Shown piece after piece: positions 45,670-54,546 of a stretch of 64,000 nt of DNA (its first letter is position 1; each line of letters starts with the position of its first letter). The position numbers were made by a program, and so were the translations under genes. A model generated the notes under the pieces. It ran no database searches. It was not told the DNA's origin and worked only from the letters and a program-made list of their open reading frames with translations. Origin of the DNA: Rhizobium herbae (lineage in GTDB: Bacteria; Pseudomonadota; Alphaproteobacteria; Rhizobiales; Rhizobiaceae); assembly GCF_019511375.1 (NCBI RefSeq), contig NZ_JAEUAO010000004.1, positions 372,001-436,000 of the forward strand, given 5' to 3'.

Positions 45670-46353
45670 ATGACAGACCGGAAGAAACGCCTTCCCGCCG
45701 CCAGACTGGTTGTGATCGCTGCCCTCTTCGGGCTGATCGCCGGTGCGGCAGCGGTATACGTCAGGGAAAGCGGGTCTGGCAATGGTGCGGCGGTGGAAAC
45801 AGCAGGCGCAAGGGCCTGCGAGGCGGCCAAGGACCGCGTTGCGGCGATCACGCCGTTCCTGAAGGGCCAGGTCGCCGCCATGGCACCCGTCAGCCAACCG
45901 CGTCGGCTCGCCGGATTGAGCTTCAAGGACAAGGACGGCAAGGACCGGACGCTTGCCGATTTCACCGGCCGGACCATCCTTCTCAATCTCTGGGCAACGT
46001 GGTGTGTACCCTGCCGCGAGGAAATGCCGGCGTTGAACGCGCTGCAGAAGGCCGAGGGCAGCGACACGTTCGAGGTCGTTGCCGTCAACATCGATATCGG
46101 CGACGACGAAAAGCCGAAGGCCTTCCTGAACGAGACCGGCGTGGATGATCTCGGCTATTACCGGGACGCCTCGATGGGCGTCTTCAACGCGCTGAAAAAG
46201 GAAGGCCTTGCCTTCGGCCTGCCGGTCACGCTTCTGATGGATGAAAAGGGCTGCCTGATCTCGTCGATGAACGGCCCGGCGGCCTGGGACAGCGACGACG
46301 CCAAAGCGCTGGTGAAGGCGGCAGTCGCCGCCGCACGTTCAGGCACTCCTTAG
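45670..46353 (+). CDS. TlpA-family thiol:disulfide oxidoreductase
   Basis: 227 aa from ATG at 45670; an in-frame ATG at 45649 would add 7 residues. One N-terminal anchor helix (about 10-30) precedes a periplasmic thioredoxin domain with the redox motif [13 protein letters not shown]. The bulge [18 protein letters not shown] and cis-Pro GLPVT are TlpA-like. TlpA proteins reduce the cytochrome oxidase copper chaperones and CuA site in rhizobia. It overlaps the convergent EAL gene by 15 bases. The target is not shown by the context. Confidence 0.88.
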   Translation: MTDRKKRLPAARLVVIAALFGLIAGAAAVYVRESGSGNGAAVETAGARACEAAKDRVAAITPFLKGQVAAMAPVSQPRRLAGLSFKDKDGKDRTLADFTGRTILLNLWATWCVPCREEMPALNALQKAEGSDTFEVVAVNIDIGDDEKPKAFLNETGVDDLGYYRDASMGVFNALKKEGLAFGLPVTLLMDEKGCLISSMNGPAAWDSDDAKALVKAAVAAARSGTP

Positions 46354-47931
46354 CTGCGAGCCGCCCCCGTCGGCCTGCCGACCCGGGGTGACTGCCTTTG
46401 CCGCCATGGCGAGGATCGTTGTTGCGGGCACCGGCTTGGAATAAACGAAGCCCTGCCCGGCGCGGATTCCGAGTTGCAGTAGGACAGCGATCTGCTCCTC
46501 CGTCTCGACGCCCTCGGCGACCACGGTCATGCCGAATTTCCCCGCCAGTGCGGCGAGCAGCTCGACCAGTTCCGACGACTTGCGGTCAAGCGTGATACCA
46601 TCGACGAAGAACTTGTCGATCTTCAGATAGTTTGCGCCGAGCGCATGGATCGCGGACAGGCCGTTGTGACCGGTGCCAGCATCATCGATGGCGACCTGCA
46701 TGCCGGCATCGATGAGCATTTCCGAGACTGCAGCGGCCTTGTCCTTGTCGGCGATGGCCTGCCGTTCGGTCACCTCCACGACCATCGAGTTGAGGGGAAG
46801 CCCAAACTTTGTCGCCTGCGCGGTGAGATTGTCGACAAAATCCGCCGCAAGATATTGGTCCGGGGTTACGTTGAAGCTGAGCTTGAGATGGCTCTGCGCT
46901 TGAAGCAGACCGCCGAGCTGGGCGCCGGCCTGCTTCAAGAGTTCTGTCGTCAACCGCTCGATGCGGCCGTTGCTTTCGGCGAGCGGGATGAAGGCGAGCG
47001 GCGGGATCACCGCGCCATCGGGCTTGATCCAGCGCGCCAGCATTTCGAAACCCAGAAGCTCTCGGCTTTCCAGGTGGAAGATCGGCTGGAAATACGGCCT
47101 TATCTCGCCATTGGCCAAGGCGGCGTCAAGTTCGTCGAGGATCGAGGTGCTGCGGAACATACCGCGTGCGGCAAGCACGCCGAAACCAAGGCCAAAGGCG
47201 ACGACGATCGTGCTCGTCAGCGGCGACACTGAATGGTTCCATTGCGCAAGAGCGGCGGAATCGACCTTCAGGCTGATCGCGATGGGGTACTGGACGGATT
47301 TCTCCTCGAAAATGATGAGGGCCGCCTCATCCCTGCCAGAGCCAGCCCGGGGCACGTGGCTTGCGAACGACGAGCCGTCCGCGAGGGTAAGCTGCATCAG
47401 CGCGCTGTCGCGCAGTTCGAGCGGCAGAATCGCAAAGAGCAGTCCGCTGGTCGCGAGAACTTCGATGATGCTTTTTTCCGGCCCGTATTGCCAGCGTACG
47501 CCGAGGCCCTTCCAGCCCGGGAAACCAAGCGAAAAGAGCGAATAGTCCGGGTTCCTGGTCCGGTTGTGCTGTGCGGATGCGATCGATTGCTCGAGCGCCT
47601 GGTTCCTTTCCTCGTAGCTCCAGCAGGTGCTGTCCCTGGTTTCCAGCCGCATGTTCTTCATGATGCTGGAACCGTAGAGGGCGCGTGTCATCGCCGTCCG
47701 GTCGACCGTGGCGCAGGAAGTATGCTGGTTGAACACGACGTCGCTCATTTTCATGACGGCGGAATCGATGGCCTGTTCCGTGCGCGAAAGGGTGTCTCTA
47801 ACGAGGCGGTGCAATTGCTGCTCGTTCCACGAGGCTATAAAGGCTGTATGCGCCAGCGAGAGGCCGCCGGCAAAAAGGCCGGCAAAGCACATCACGAAAG
47901 CTGCGAATTGTAATTTACGCTGAACTGTCAT
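46339..47931 (-). CDS. CSS-motif/EAL cyclic-di-GMP phosphodiesterase
   Basis: 530 aa. Two membrane helices (about 8-30 and 236-256) flank a periplasmic CSS-type sensor domain with the Cys-containing SCATVDRTAM. The cytoplasmic EAL domain retains the metal ligands and catalytic Glu: FEMLARW (EML in place of EAL), SFNVTPDQ, VEVTERQ, IDDAGTGHNG, LKIDKFFVDG and VAEGVETEEQ. It should hydrolyse c-di-GMP to pGpG. CSS-domain proteins are controlled by periplasmic thiol state, which makes its pairing with the overlapping convergent TlpA-like gene notable. Confidence 0.88.
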   Translation of the reverse strand: MTVQRKLQFAAFVMCFAGLFAGGLSLAHTAFIASWNEQQLHRLVRDTLSRTEQAIDSAVMKMSDVVFNQHTSCATVDRTAMTRALYGSSIMKNMRLETRDSTCWSYEERNQALEQSIASAQHNRTRNPDYSLFSLGFPGWKGLGVRWQYGPEKSIIEVLATSGLLFAILPLELRDSALMQLTLADGSSFASHVPRAGSGRDEAALIIFEEKSVQYPIAISLKVDSAALAQWNHSVSPLTSTIVVAFGLGFGVLAARGMFRSTSILDELDAALANGEIRPYFQPIFHLESRELLGFEMLARWIKPDGAVIPPLAFIPLAESNGRIERLTTELLKQAGAQLGGLLQAQSHLKLSFNVTPDQYLAADFVDNLTAQATKFGLPLNSMVVEVTERQAIADKDKAAAVSEMLIDAGMQVAIDDAGTGHNGLSAIHALGANYLKIDKFFVDGITLDRKSSELVELLAALAGKFGMTVVAEGVETEEQIAVLLQLGIRAGQGFVYSKPVPATTILAMAAKAVTPGRQADGGGSQLRSA

Positions 47932-48021
47932 GGCCCGGCCCGTTGCTGAGCCAGGACGGTGGGCGAAACAGGTTAAGATCGGTTGAACGTTTCTACCGCT
48001 GATTTAGCCTTGCGGCACCGC

Positions 48022-48894
48022 TTAGCGCGTCGGAACCGGCGTATCGCCGCGGTAATCATAGAAGCCGCGGCCGGATTTGCGGCCGAGCCAGCCGGCCTCG
48101 ACATATTTGACCAGAAGCGGGCAGGGCCGGTATTTGGAATCCGCCAGGCCGTCATGCAGCACCTGCATGATCGACAGGCAGGTATCGAGACCGATGAAAT
48201 CGGCAAGCTGCAGAGGTCCCATCGGATGGTTGGCGCCGAGCTTCATCGCGGTATCGATCGCATCGACGCTGCCGACGCCTTCATAGAGCGTGTAGATCGC
48301 CTCGTTGATCATCGGCAGGAGAATGCGGTTGACGATGAAGGCGGGGAAATCCTCGGCAACCGTAATCGTCTTGTCGAGAGCTGTGACGAACTGCTTGGCG
48401 GTCTGAAAGGTTCCTTCGTCCGTCGCGATGCCGCGAACCAGTTCGACCAGTTTCATCACCGGCACCGGATTCATGAAGTGGATGCCCATGAAGCGTTCCG
48501 GCCGATCGGTCGCGGATGCGAGCCGGGTGATCGACAGGGACGAGGTGTTGGTGGCGAGGATCGCATCGGTCTTGAGAACCGGACAGACCTGGCCGTAAAT
48601 CTTGCGCTTGATGCTCTCATCCTCGGTGGCCGCCTCGATGACGAGATCGGCCTGGCTGAGATCGTTGAGGTCAACCGAGCCCTTGATCAGCGACAGTGCC
48701 TTCTTGCGCTGCTCGTCGGTCAGCTTGCCGGACGATACCTGCCGCGCCATGTTGCCGTTGATGGTTGCAAGACCAGCTTCGACACGGTCGGCGGCGATGT
48801 CGTAGATATGCACCTTGTAACCGGCGGCAGCCGATACCTGGGCAATGCCGCAGCCCATCTGTCCAGCGCCAACAATTCCGACATTCTTGATCAT
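48022..48894 (-). CDS. 3-hydroxybutyryl-CoA dehydrogenase
   Basis: 290 aa. The NAD-binding motif VGIVGAGQMGCGIAQV is at the N-terminus. The catalytic His region in GIHFMNPVPVMKLVE, and FIVNRILLPMINEA with GLDTCLSIMQV in the C-terminal domain, match the 3HCDH family. It oxidises 3-hydroxybutyryl-CoA to acetoacetyl-CoA in short-chain fatty acid or polyhydroxybutyrate metabolism. It lies about 200 bases behind etfA on the same strand, with a terminator between them. The electron-transfer proteins fit the same catabolic theme. Confidence 0.92.
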   Translation of the reverse strand: MIKNVGIVGAGQMGCGIAQVSAAAGYKVHIYDIAADRVEAGLATINGNMARQVSSGKLTDEQRKKALSLIKGSVDLNDLSQADLVIEAATEDESIKRKIYGQVCPVLKTDAILATNTSSLSITRLASATDRPERFMGIHFMNPVPVMKLVELVRGIATDEGTFQTAKQFVTALDKTITVAEDFPAFIVNRILLPMINEAIYTLYEGVGSVDAIDTAMKLGANHPMGPLQLADFIGLDTCLSIMQVLHDGLADSKYRPCPLLVKYVEAGWLGRKSGRGFYDYRGDTPVPTR

Positions 48895-49041
48895 CGAGCC
48901 GATTTTCCATCATCAGGGCAAAGAATAGTGAAACCGCCAAGGCGGGGTCCGGATGCCAGTGATAAAGGCATCGAGCTTAATTTTCCAGCTTTATTCACGG
49001 CATGAGTTACGGAAAACCGGCATGCACGCGGCTTGCAAAAT

Positions 49042-49071
49042 AAAAAACGGCCGCGCTGGTGGGCGCGGCCG
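49042..49071 (-). terminator. Intrinsic terminator of the etfBA operon
   Basis: A 9-bp stem CGGCCGCGC/GCGCGGCCG (49048-49056 and 49063-49071) with a 6-base loop is preceded on the plus strand by a run of A, giving a U-run after the stem on the minus strand. It lies 22 bases past the etfA stop. Confidence 0.85.
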
Positions 49072-49092
49072 CGGATGTCGGTTTCGCAAGGC

Positions 49093-50022
49093 TCAGAGCG
49101 CCTTTTCGAGTTCCGGCAGGACGTCGAAGAGATCGCCGACGAGGCCGTAGTCGGCGACCTGGAAGATCGGCGCTTCCTCGTCCTTGTTGATGGCGACGAT
49201 GACCTTACTATCCTTCATGCCGGCGAGGTGCTGGATGGCGCCGGAGATGCCGCAGGCGATGTAGAGTTGCGGCGCGACGACCTTGCCGGTCTGGCCGACC
49301 TGCCAGTCGTTCGGCGCATAGCCGGCGTCGACGGCGGCACGGCTTGCACCAACTGCGGCACCAAGCTTGTCGGCGACGGGCAGGATGACCTGCTGGAACT
49401 TCTCCGCCGAGCCGAGCGCCCGGCCGCCGGAAATGATGACCTTCGCCGAGGTCAGTTCCGGCCGGTCGGACGAGGACAGCGCGTCCTTGACAAAGCTGGA
49501 CAGGCCCGGATTGGCGGCGGCCGCGACGGTTTCCACCGGCGCCGAGCCGCCTTCGCCAGCCGAGGCGAAGGATGCGGTACGCACGGTGATCACCTTCTTC
49601 GGCTCGCTCGTCTGCACCGTCTGGATGGCATTGCCGGCATAGATCGGCCGCTTGAACGTGTCTGCCGAGATCACCTCGGTGATTTCCGAGATCTGGACGA
49701 CGTCGAGCAATGCTGCAACACGCGGCAGGACGTTCTTCCCGACCGAGGTGGCGGCCGCGAGGATGGTGTCATAAGCGCCCGCGAGCGAGACGATCAGCGC
49801 CGCCAAGGGCTCGGCGAGATTGTTGGCAAGATCGCTGCTGTCGGCGAGCAGAACCTTGGAAACACCGGTGAGCTTGGCGGCCGCATCGGCGGCGGCTTGC
49901 GAGCCCGCGCCGGCAACCAGCACATGCACGTCGCCGCCGATCTTGGTGGCGGCCGTCAGGGCCTTTGCGGTCTGGTCGGACAGGGTTGCGTTGTCGTGAT
50001 CTGCCAGAAGAAGAATGGCCAT
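49093..50022 (-). CDS. etfA: electron transfer flavoprotein subunit alpha
   Basis: 309 aa. The N-terminal ETF domain is followed by the C-terminal FAD-binding domain with [14 protein letters not shown] and the signature [20 protein letters not shown]. With EtfB it forms the soluble FAD/AMP heterodimer that passes electrons from acyl-CoA dehydrogenases to ETF-ubiquinone oxidoreductase. It lies 26 bases after etfB. This is the housekeeping ETF rather than the nitrogen-fixation FixAB pair, judging by context and length. Confidence 0.95.
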   Translation of the reverse strand: MAILLLADHDNATLSDQTAKALTAATKIGGDVHVLVAGAGSQAAADAAAKLTGVSKVLLADSSDLANNLAEPLAALIVSLAGAYDTILAAATSVGKNVLPRVAALLDVVQISEITEVISADTFKRPIYAGNAIQTVQTSEPKKVITVRTASFASAGEGGSAPVETVAAAANPGLSSFVKDALSSSDRPELTSAKVIISGGRALGSAEKFQQVILPVADKLGAAVGASRAAVDAGYAPNDWQVGQTGKVVAPQLYIACGISGAIQHLAGMKDSKVIVAINKDEEAPIFQVADYGLVGDLFDVLPELEKAL

Positions 50023-50048
50023 GATGAAGTCTCCCTTTTCCTGGACCG

Positions 50049-50798
50049 TTAAAGCACGCCGGCTTCGTTTTTCAGCTTGTCGACCAGTTCGGCGACGGAC
50101 TTGACCTTGATGCCGGCCTTACGGCCCGACGGCTCCTCGGTCTTGAGCACCTTGAGGCGGGCCGTCGTATCGACGCCGAAATCGGCCGGCGTCTTCTTGT
50201 CGAGCGGCTTCTTCTTCGCCTTCATGATGTTCGGCAGCGAGGCATAGCGCGGTTCGTTGAGGCGCAGGTCCGTCGTCACCACGGCAGGCAGTTTGACTTC
50301 GATGGTCTGCAGGCCGCCGTCGACTTCGCGGGTGACCGCAGCCTTGCCGTCGGCAATCTCGATCTTGGAGGCGAAGGTGCCTTGCGCCCAGCCGAGCAGG
50401 GCCGACAGCATCTGGCCGGTCTGGTTGGAATCGTCGTCGATCGCCTGCTTGCCGACGATGATCAGTCCCGGCTGTTCGGCCTCGGCGACGCCCTTGATGA
50501 TCTTGGCGACGGCGAGCGGCTCGACCTGATCATCCGTCTCGACCAGGATCGCCCGGTCGGCGCCCATGGCCAGCGCCGTGCGCAGCGTCTCTTCAGCCTT
50601 GGCCGGACCGACGGAGACGACCACCACCTCCGACGCCTTTCCGGCCTCCTTCAGTCGCAAAGCCTCCTCGACCGAAATCTCGTCGAACGGGTTCATCGAC
50701 ATCTTCACATTGGCAAGCTCGACACCCGATCCATCCGGCTTCACCCGGATCTTCACGTTGTAGTCGACGACCCGCTTCACGGTGACAAGAACTTTCAT
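50049..50798 (-). CDS. etfB: electron transfer flavoprotein subunit beta
   Basis: 249 aa from ATG at 50798, with AAGGAAGGA upstream. The N-terminus [19 protein letters not shown] and the AMP-binding segment [19 protein letters not shown] are typical. A central stretch near [20 protein letters not shown] is the ETF-beta signature region. It pairs with EtfA. About 280 bases without a gene lie upstream, where the promoter should be; I could not pick hexamers with confidence. Confidence 0.95.
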   Translation of the reverse strand: MKVLVTVKRVVDYNVKIRVKPDGSGVELANVKMSMNPFDEISVEEALRLKEAGKASEVVVVSVGPAKAEETLRTALAMGADRAILVETDDQVEPLAVAKIIKGVAEAEQPGLIIVGKQAIDDDSNQTGQMLSALLGWAQGTFASKIEIADGKAAVTREVDGGLQTIEVKLPAVVTTDLRLNEPRYASLPNIMKAKKKPLDKKTPADFGVDTTARLKVLKTEEPSGRKAGIKVKSVAELVDKLKNEAGVL

Positions 50799-51078
50799 AG
50801 TGTCCTTCCTTACAAGACGTTTGCCGAGAAAATGCGCTTTAACGCAGGTGCCTGATTGTCGGTTGGCGACATCGATACGCGTTTTTTCTCCAATTACAAT
50901 CTTTGCCTCTCCCGCGGCCAAAAGAATGAAGCGGGAAAATTACTTACGTTTACGTGTGCGTCAATATTGAATCGTAATCGCAGGGCAGAAGTTTGCGGCC
51001 CTTTGTCAAAAGAAGACATCTCGACCGTCGCTAAGGGCCTGTTTTCAACCGACATCCTTCAGGTGTCCCGGACACCGT

Positions 51079-51873
51079 TCAGGACGGCCTTCCCCAAGGC
51101 GTGGGCTTTCTTGTGCGCTCTGCTGGCATGGGCGATGACATGGCGGGCGTCGCCTCGACATGCTGGACGGCGCGCGGGGTAACGATCGTACGGTCGAACA
51201 GGGGCACGTCCCGGCGTCGCAAAATGACCACCAGGACAAGCCCGGCGATGATGCCGCCGACGTGCGCGCCCCACGAGACGCCGCTCTCGGGATCCGCCAC
51301 GAGCATGAAGAACTGCTGGCCGATCCATAAGGCGAGCGGAATGAAGGCGGGCAGCGGCAGCGGAATGCGAAACAGCACCAGCACCCAGACGCGCACTTTC
51401 GGATGCAGCAGGAAATAGGCGGCGACGACGCCGGAGATCGCGCCGGAAGCGCCGATCAGCGGCGCCTCGGATGCCGTGTTGGCCAGGCCGTGAGTCAGGG
51501 CGCCAGCGGCCGCGCACAGGAGATAGAAGATCAGGTAGCGAACATGTCCGAGCGCATCCTCGACATTATCGCCGAACACCCACAGGAACAGCATATTGCC
51601 GGCCAGATGCCAGAAGTCGCCGTGGAGGAAGGCATAGGTCACGTAGGTGGCCCCGTCCGGCACCAGCACGAGCTCGGGTGTCAGTTGCGCATGCTCGAAG
51701 GCGATGGCGGGAATGTAGCCAAGCCCGAGGATGGTGGCGTTGGAAAAGGCCTCCGGCACCATGAGCGGCCCGGTGAGCAGCCACATGGCCACATTGACGA
51801 TGATCAGGCTGATCGTGACATACTGGACCTTGATGTGCTTCAGGGAATTCGCGTCGTGCAGCGGTATGAACAT
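51079..51873 (-). CDS. rhomboid family intramembrane serine protease
   Basis: 264 aa with six or so membrane helices. The catalytic Ser is in IGASGAISGVV and the catalytic His in GVSWGAHVGGI. The HGDFWHLAGNMLFLWVFG loop-helix is the family signature (H-x-x-x-N). It cleaves within transmembrane segments of membrane proteins; substrates in rhizobia are largely unknown. The C-terminus is cytoplasmic and basic/proline-containing. The gene follows the corrinoid adenosyltransferase gene by 32 bases on the same strand. Confidence 0.9.
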   Translation of the reverse strand: MFIPLHDANSLKHIKVQYVTISLIIVNVAMWLLTGPLMVPEAFSNATILGLGYIPAIAFEHAQLTPELVLVPDGATYVTYAFLHGDFWHLAGNMLFLWVFGDNVEDALGHVRYLIFYLLCAAAGALTHGLANTASEAPLIGASGAISGVVAAYFLLHPKVRVWVLVLFRIPLPLPAFIPLALWIGQQFFMLVADPESGVSWGAHVGGIIAGLVLVVILRRRDVPLFDRTIVTPRAVQHVEATPAMSSPMPAERTRKPTPWGRPS

Positions 51874-51905
51874 GAAATCCCCTGTAGGCTGGTAGCGTCA
51901 CGAGG

Positions 51906-52484
51906 CTACCTGTTTTTTCCCGGAACCCAAAGCACATCCGACTTGCCCTTGCCGTTCGTCCAGCGCGCCGCGACAAAGAGGAAATCCGACAGGCGGTTGA
52001 TATAGGCGAGCGCTTCGCGACTGACGGCCTCACCCTCCATCCGCGCCAGTTCGACCATCTGCCGCTCGGCTCGCCGGGCGACCGTGCGGGCAATGTGCAG
52101 CGCCGCCGCCGCGCCGCTGCCGCCTGGCAGCACGAAGGAGCGCAGCGGATCGAGCTCGGCGTTCAAGGCGTCGATCTCAGTTTCGAGCCGGATTACCTGC
52201 GCCGCGATGATGCGCAGCGGCTCGTAAGCCAGCGTCTCGCCTGTGTCCGGCGTCGAAAGATCGGCGCCGAGGTCGAAGAGGTCGTTCTGGATGCGCATCA
52301 GCATCGCGTCGAGATCCGTGAACTCGGCGGTCTGCTGGCGCGCCAGTCCGATGAAGGAATTGGCCTCGTCGATCGTGCCGTAGGCTTCGACACGCAGATC
52401 GCTTTTCAGCCGGCGCGGCCCGGCGGCGAGACCCGTCGTGCCGTCATCACCGGTCCGCGTGTAGATTTTGTTGAGCTTCACCAT
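51906..52484 (-). CDS. cob(I)yrinic acid a,c-diamide/cobalamin adenosyltransferase (PduO type)
   Basis: 192 aa. The N-terminus has IYTRTGDDGTTGL for ATP, and the helical bundle carries VEAYGTIDEANSFIGLAR, VLPGGSGAAAALHIARTVARRAER and a C-terminal INRLSDFLFVAARW. All are PduO-type motifs. It transfers adenosyl from ATP to the reduced cobalt of corrinoids, giving coenzyme B12. It complements cobST at 13-16 kb within the same pathway. It lies 3 bases after the twin-helix gene. No cobalamin riboswitch was recognised upstream. Confidence 0.93.
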   Translation of the reverse strand: MVKLNKIYTRTGDDGTTGLAAGPRRLKSDLRVEAYGTIDEANSFIGLARQQTAEFTDLDAMLMRIQNDLFDLGADLSTPDTGETLAYEPLRIIAAQVIRLETEIDALNAELDPLRSFVLPGGSGAAAALHIARTVARRAERQMVELARMEGEAVSREALAYINRLSDFLFVAARWTNGKGKSDVLWVPGKNR

Positions 52485-52487
52485 CGT

Positions 52488-52685
52488 TCAGCGACCCCCG
52501 CCGGTGATCCACAGCGTCAGCATGATCAGAACGATCGCCACCGCCTGCAGAAACACACGCGCCTGCATCAGCTTGTTGGAGGTATTGCCGTCGCCGCCTC
52601 GCATCATGTTTATCAGGCCGCGGATGAGAACGATGACGACGAGGCCCATGACAAGCAGGCTCAGACCGGTCATAAAACTGTTCAT
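52488..52685 (-). CDS. 65-residue twin-transmembrane-helix protein (HIG1-like)
   Basis: Two hydrophobic helices (about 5-23 and 43-60) are separated by a polar loop GLINMMRGGDGNTSNKLM. The pattern RARVxLQ (here QARVFLQAVAIVLI) is typical of small HIG1-related proteins in alphaproteobacteria. These are annotated as twin transmembrane proteins and may associate with respiratory complexes. The stop is 3 bases from the adenosyltransferase start, so the two are co-transcribed. Function is not shown here. Confidence 0.8.
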   Translation of the reverse strand: MNSFMTGLSLLVMGLVVIVLIRGLINMMRGGDGNTSNKLMQARVFLQAVAIVLIMLTLWITGGGR

Positions 52686-52706
52686 GTGATTACCTCGTCT
52701 TTCCCT

Positions 52707-53540
52707 TCAGCCGAGACGGCCGATGATCCGATAGAACAGAGCGGCCGGAAGCAGTTTTTTCAGAATTGCGCCCTGTTTGGCCGGTTGCGTCACGATGTAA
52801 TGCGGCTTCGGCTTCCTTTCCGTCAATGCGCGTTTCAGCGCAGCATAGACCGCATCCGGCCCCAGCTTGCCTCTGGCAGGTCCGCTCTCGCCTTTCAGGC
52901 GCCGCATCTGCCGTTCATATTCCTTGGCGTGCACCGAGCCCTTGATGTCGATGAAGCGCTCGACATAGGCGACCGCATTGGCGGTGAAGCGCGATGTGAT
53001 CGGCCCGGGCTCGATCAGGCTCACCTCGATGCCGCTTCCGGCAAGCTCCATGCGCATCGTCAGCGTCAGGCCTTCGAGTGCGAATTTCGACGCATTGTAG
53101 GCGCCCCGCCATCGATAGGGCACGATGCCGAGAATGGATGAGCATTGCACGATGCGACCGTGGCCCTGCGCCCGCATGGCCGGGATGACCTGCCGCGTCA
53201 GGTCGTGCCAGCCGATGACGTTGGTTTCCAATTGTAGACGAAGAGCTTCCACCGGCAGGTCCTCGACCGCGCCAGCCTGACCATAGGCGCCGTTGTTGAA
53301 CAGCGCGTCCAGCCTTCCGCCAGTGCGGGCAAGCACCTGTTCTACAAGAGACGATATGGTGTCCGGTTTGGTATAGTCCATAAGGAAGGCTTCAATGCCG
53401 TCGCTTTCCAGTGGCCCCAGATCCTCCACCCGCCGGACAGTCGCAAACACCCGCCAGCCGTCGCTGGCGAGTGCCCGGGCGCACCAGGCTCCGATGCCGG
53501 AAGAGCAGCCGGTGACGATTATCGAGCGACGGTCGGTCAT
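52707..53540 (-). CDS. SDR family oxidoreductase
   Basis: 277 aa classical short-chain dehydrogenase. The cofactor motif is VTGCSSGIGAWCA (TGxxxGIG), the structural motif NNGAYGQ replaces NNAG, and the catalytic YxxxK is in GAYNASKFALEGL. An NAD(P)-dependent alcohol or steroid-like dehydrogenase activity is likely. The substrate cannot be read from sequence. It starts 21 bases before the twin-helix gene and is divergent from the BrkB-type gene. Confidence 0.88.
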   Translation of the reverse strand: MTDRRSIIVTGCSSGIGAWCARALASDGWRVFATVRRVEDLGPLESDGIEAFLMDYTKPDTISSLVEQVLARTGGRLDALFNNGAYGQAGAVEDLPVEALRLQLETNVIGWHDLTRQVIPAMRAQGHGRIVQCSSILGIVPYRWRGAYNASKFALEGLTLTMRMELAGSGIEVSLIEPGPITSRFTANAVAYVERFIDIKGSVHAKEYERQMRRLKGESGPARGKLGPDAVYAALKRALTERKPKPHYIVTQPAKQGAILKKLLPAALFYRIIGRLG

Positions 53541-53631
53541 TCTGTTCGAACCCTGTAGAAATTACCGCCCGGTTTCCCATATTCATTAACAGGTTACAAT
53601 CCGAACAGCATCGCGCAACAGTGGAGAGGAA

Positions 53632-54546
53632 ATGCCGGCCTTCATTCGCATAGCCTGGAAGGTCGTCTTCGACGCGCTCTGGCATTTCAGCGAGGATGAC
53701 GGCTGGGCGATGGCGAGCCATGTGGCGCTTTCCACCCTTTTGGCGATCTTTCCCTTCCTGATCTTCGGCACGGCGCTCGGCAGCTTTCTCGGCGCCGACC
53801 AGTTTGCCACCACCGCCGTGCATTTCATCTTCGATACCTGGCCCGAATCGATTGCCAAGCCGATCTCCGACGAGGTCGTGCGGGTGCTGACCATCCCGCG
53901 CGGGGGGCTTTTGACCGTATCGGTGCTGGCGGCCGCATACTTCGCCTCGAACGGCGTCGAGGCGCTGCGGATCTCGCTCAACCGCGCCTACCGCGTCGCC
54001 GAAAGCAGGCCGTGGTACAAGACGCGCGTGGCCAGTCTTGGTTTCGTGCTGGCGGGCGTCCTGGTGCTTGCCATGGTCAGCATCCTTCTGGTGGCGGTGC
54101 CGCTGGCCATCCGCTATGCCGGAACCTACCTGCCATGGTTCAACAATCTTCTGGCGCTGCTCGACAGCTGGAGCCTTGCCGGTGTCTTCGTCATGCTGAC
54201 GACCGGGCTGATCGTCAGCCACCTGTGGTTGCCCGACGGACACCGAAAAATCCTCGATGTGCTGCCCGGCATCACCCTGACGCTGGTTGCCTGGTCGATC
54301 GGCGCCTACGTCTTTGCCTCCTATCTGGCCACCTTCGCCAACTATGTTTCGACCTATGCCGGGCTCGCCTCGATCATGATCGCACTGGTCTTCCTCTACA
54401 TCGTCGGCGCCATCTTCATCATCGGCGCGGAGATCAATGCGGCGATCATGAAATACAAGGTGAAACGCATGGTGATGCGCAGCTTCAGGGGCACGAGGGA
54501 GAGCGGGACGCAGGCGGCGGAAACCCGCAAGGAAAATATTCTATAG
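53632..54546 (+). CDS. YihY/BrkB family inner-membrane protein
   Basis: 304 aa with six predicted helices. The family hallmarks are present: AMASHVALSTLLAIFPFLIF, GVEALRISLNRAYRVAESRPW, and YAGLASIMIALVFLYIVGA near the C-terminal helices. YihY/BrkB proteins have been linked to serum resistance, lipid or polysaccharide export and c-di-AMP in different bacteria, without a common function. The end overlaps the convergent GluQRS gene by 6 bases. It was once called ribonuclease BN by mistake. Confidence 0.88.
   Translation: MPAFIRIAWKVVFDALWHFSEDDGWAMASHVALSTLLAIFPFLIFGTALGSFLGADQFATTAVHFIFDTWPESIAKPISDEVVRVLTIPRGGLLTVSVLAAAYFASNGVEALRISLNRAYRVAESRPWYKTRVASLGFVLAGVLVLAMVSILLVAVPLAIRYAGTYLPWFNNLLALLDSWSLAGVFVMLTTGLIVSHLWLPDGHRKILDVLPGITLTLVAWSIGAYVFASYLATFANYVSTYAGLASIMIALVFLYIVGAIFIIGAEINAAIMKYKVKRMVMRSFRGTRESGTQAAETRKENIL

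Noticed and set aside
51906-52684. Cobalamin riboswitch for the adenosyltransferase
   Set aside because: No B12-box-like sequence or room for one: the twin-helix gene is 3 bases upstream and the SDR gene another 21.
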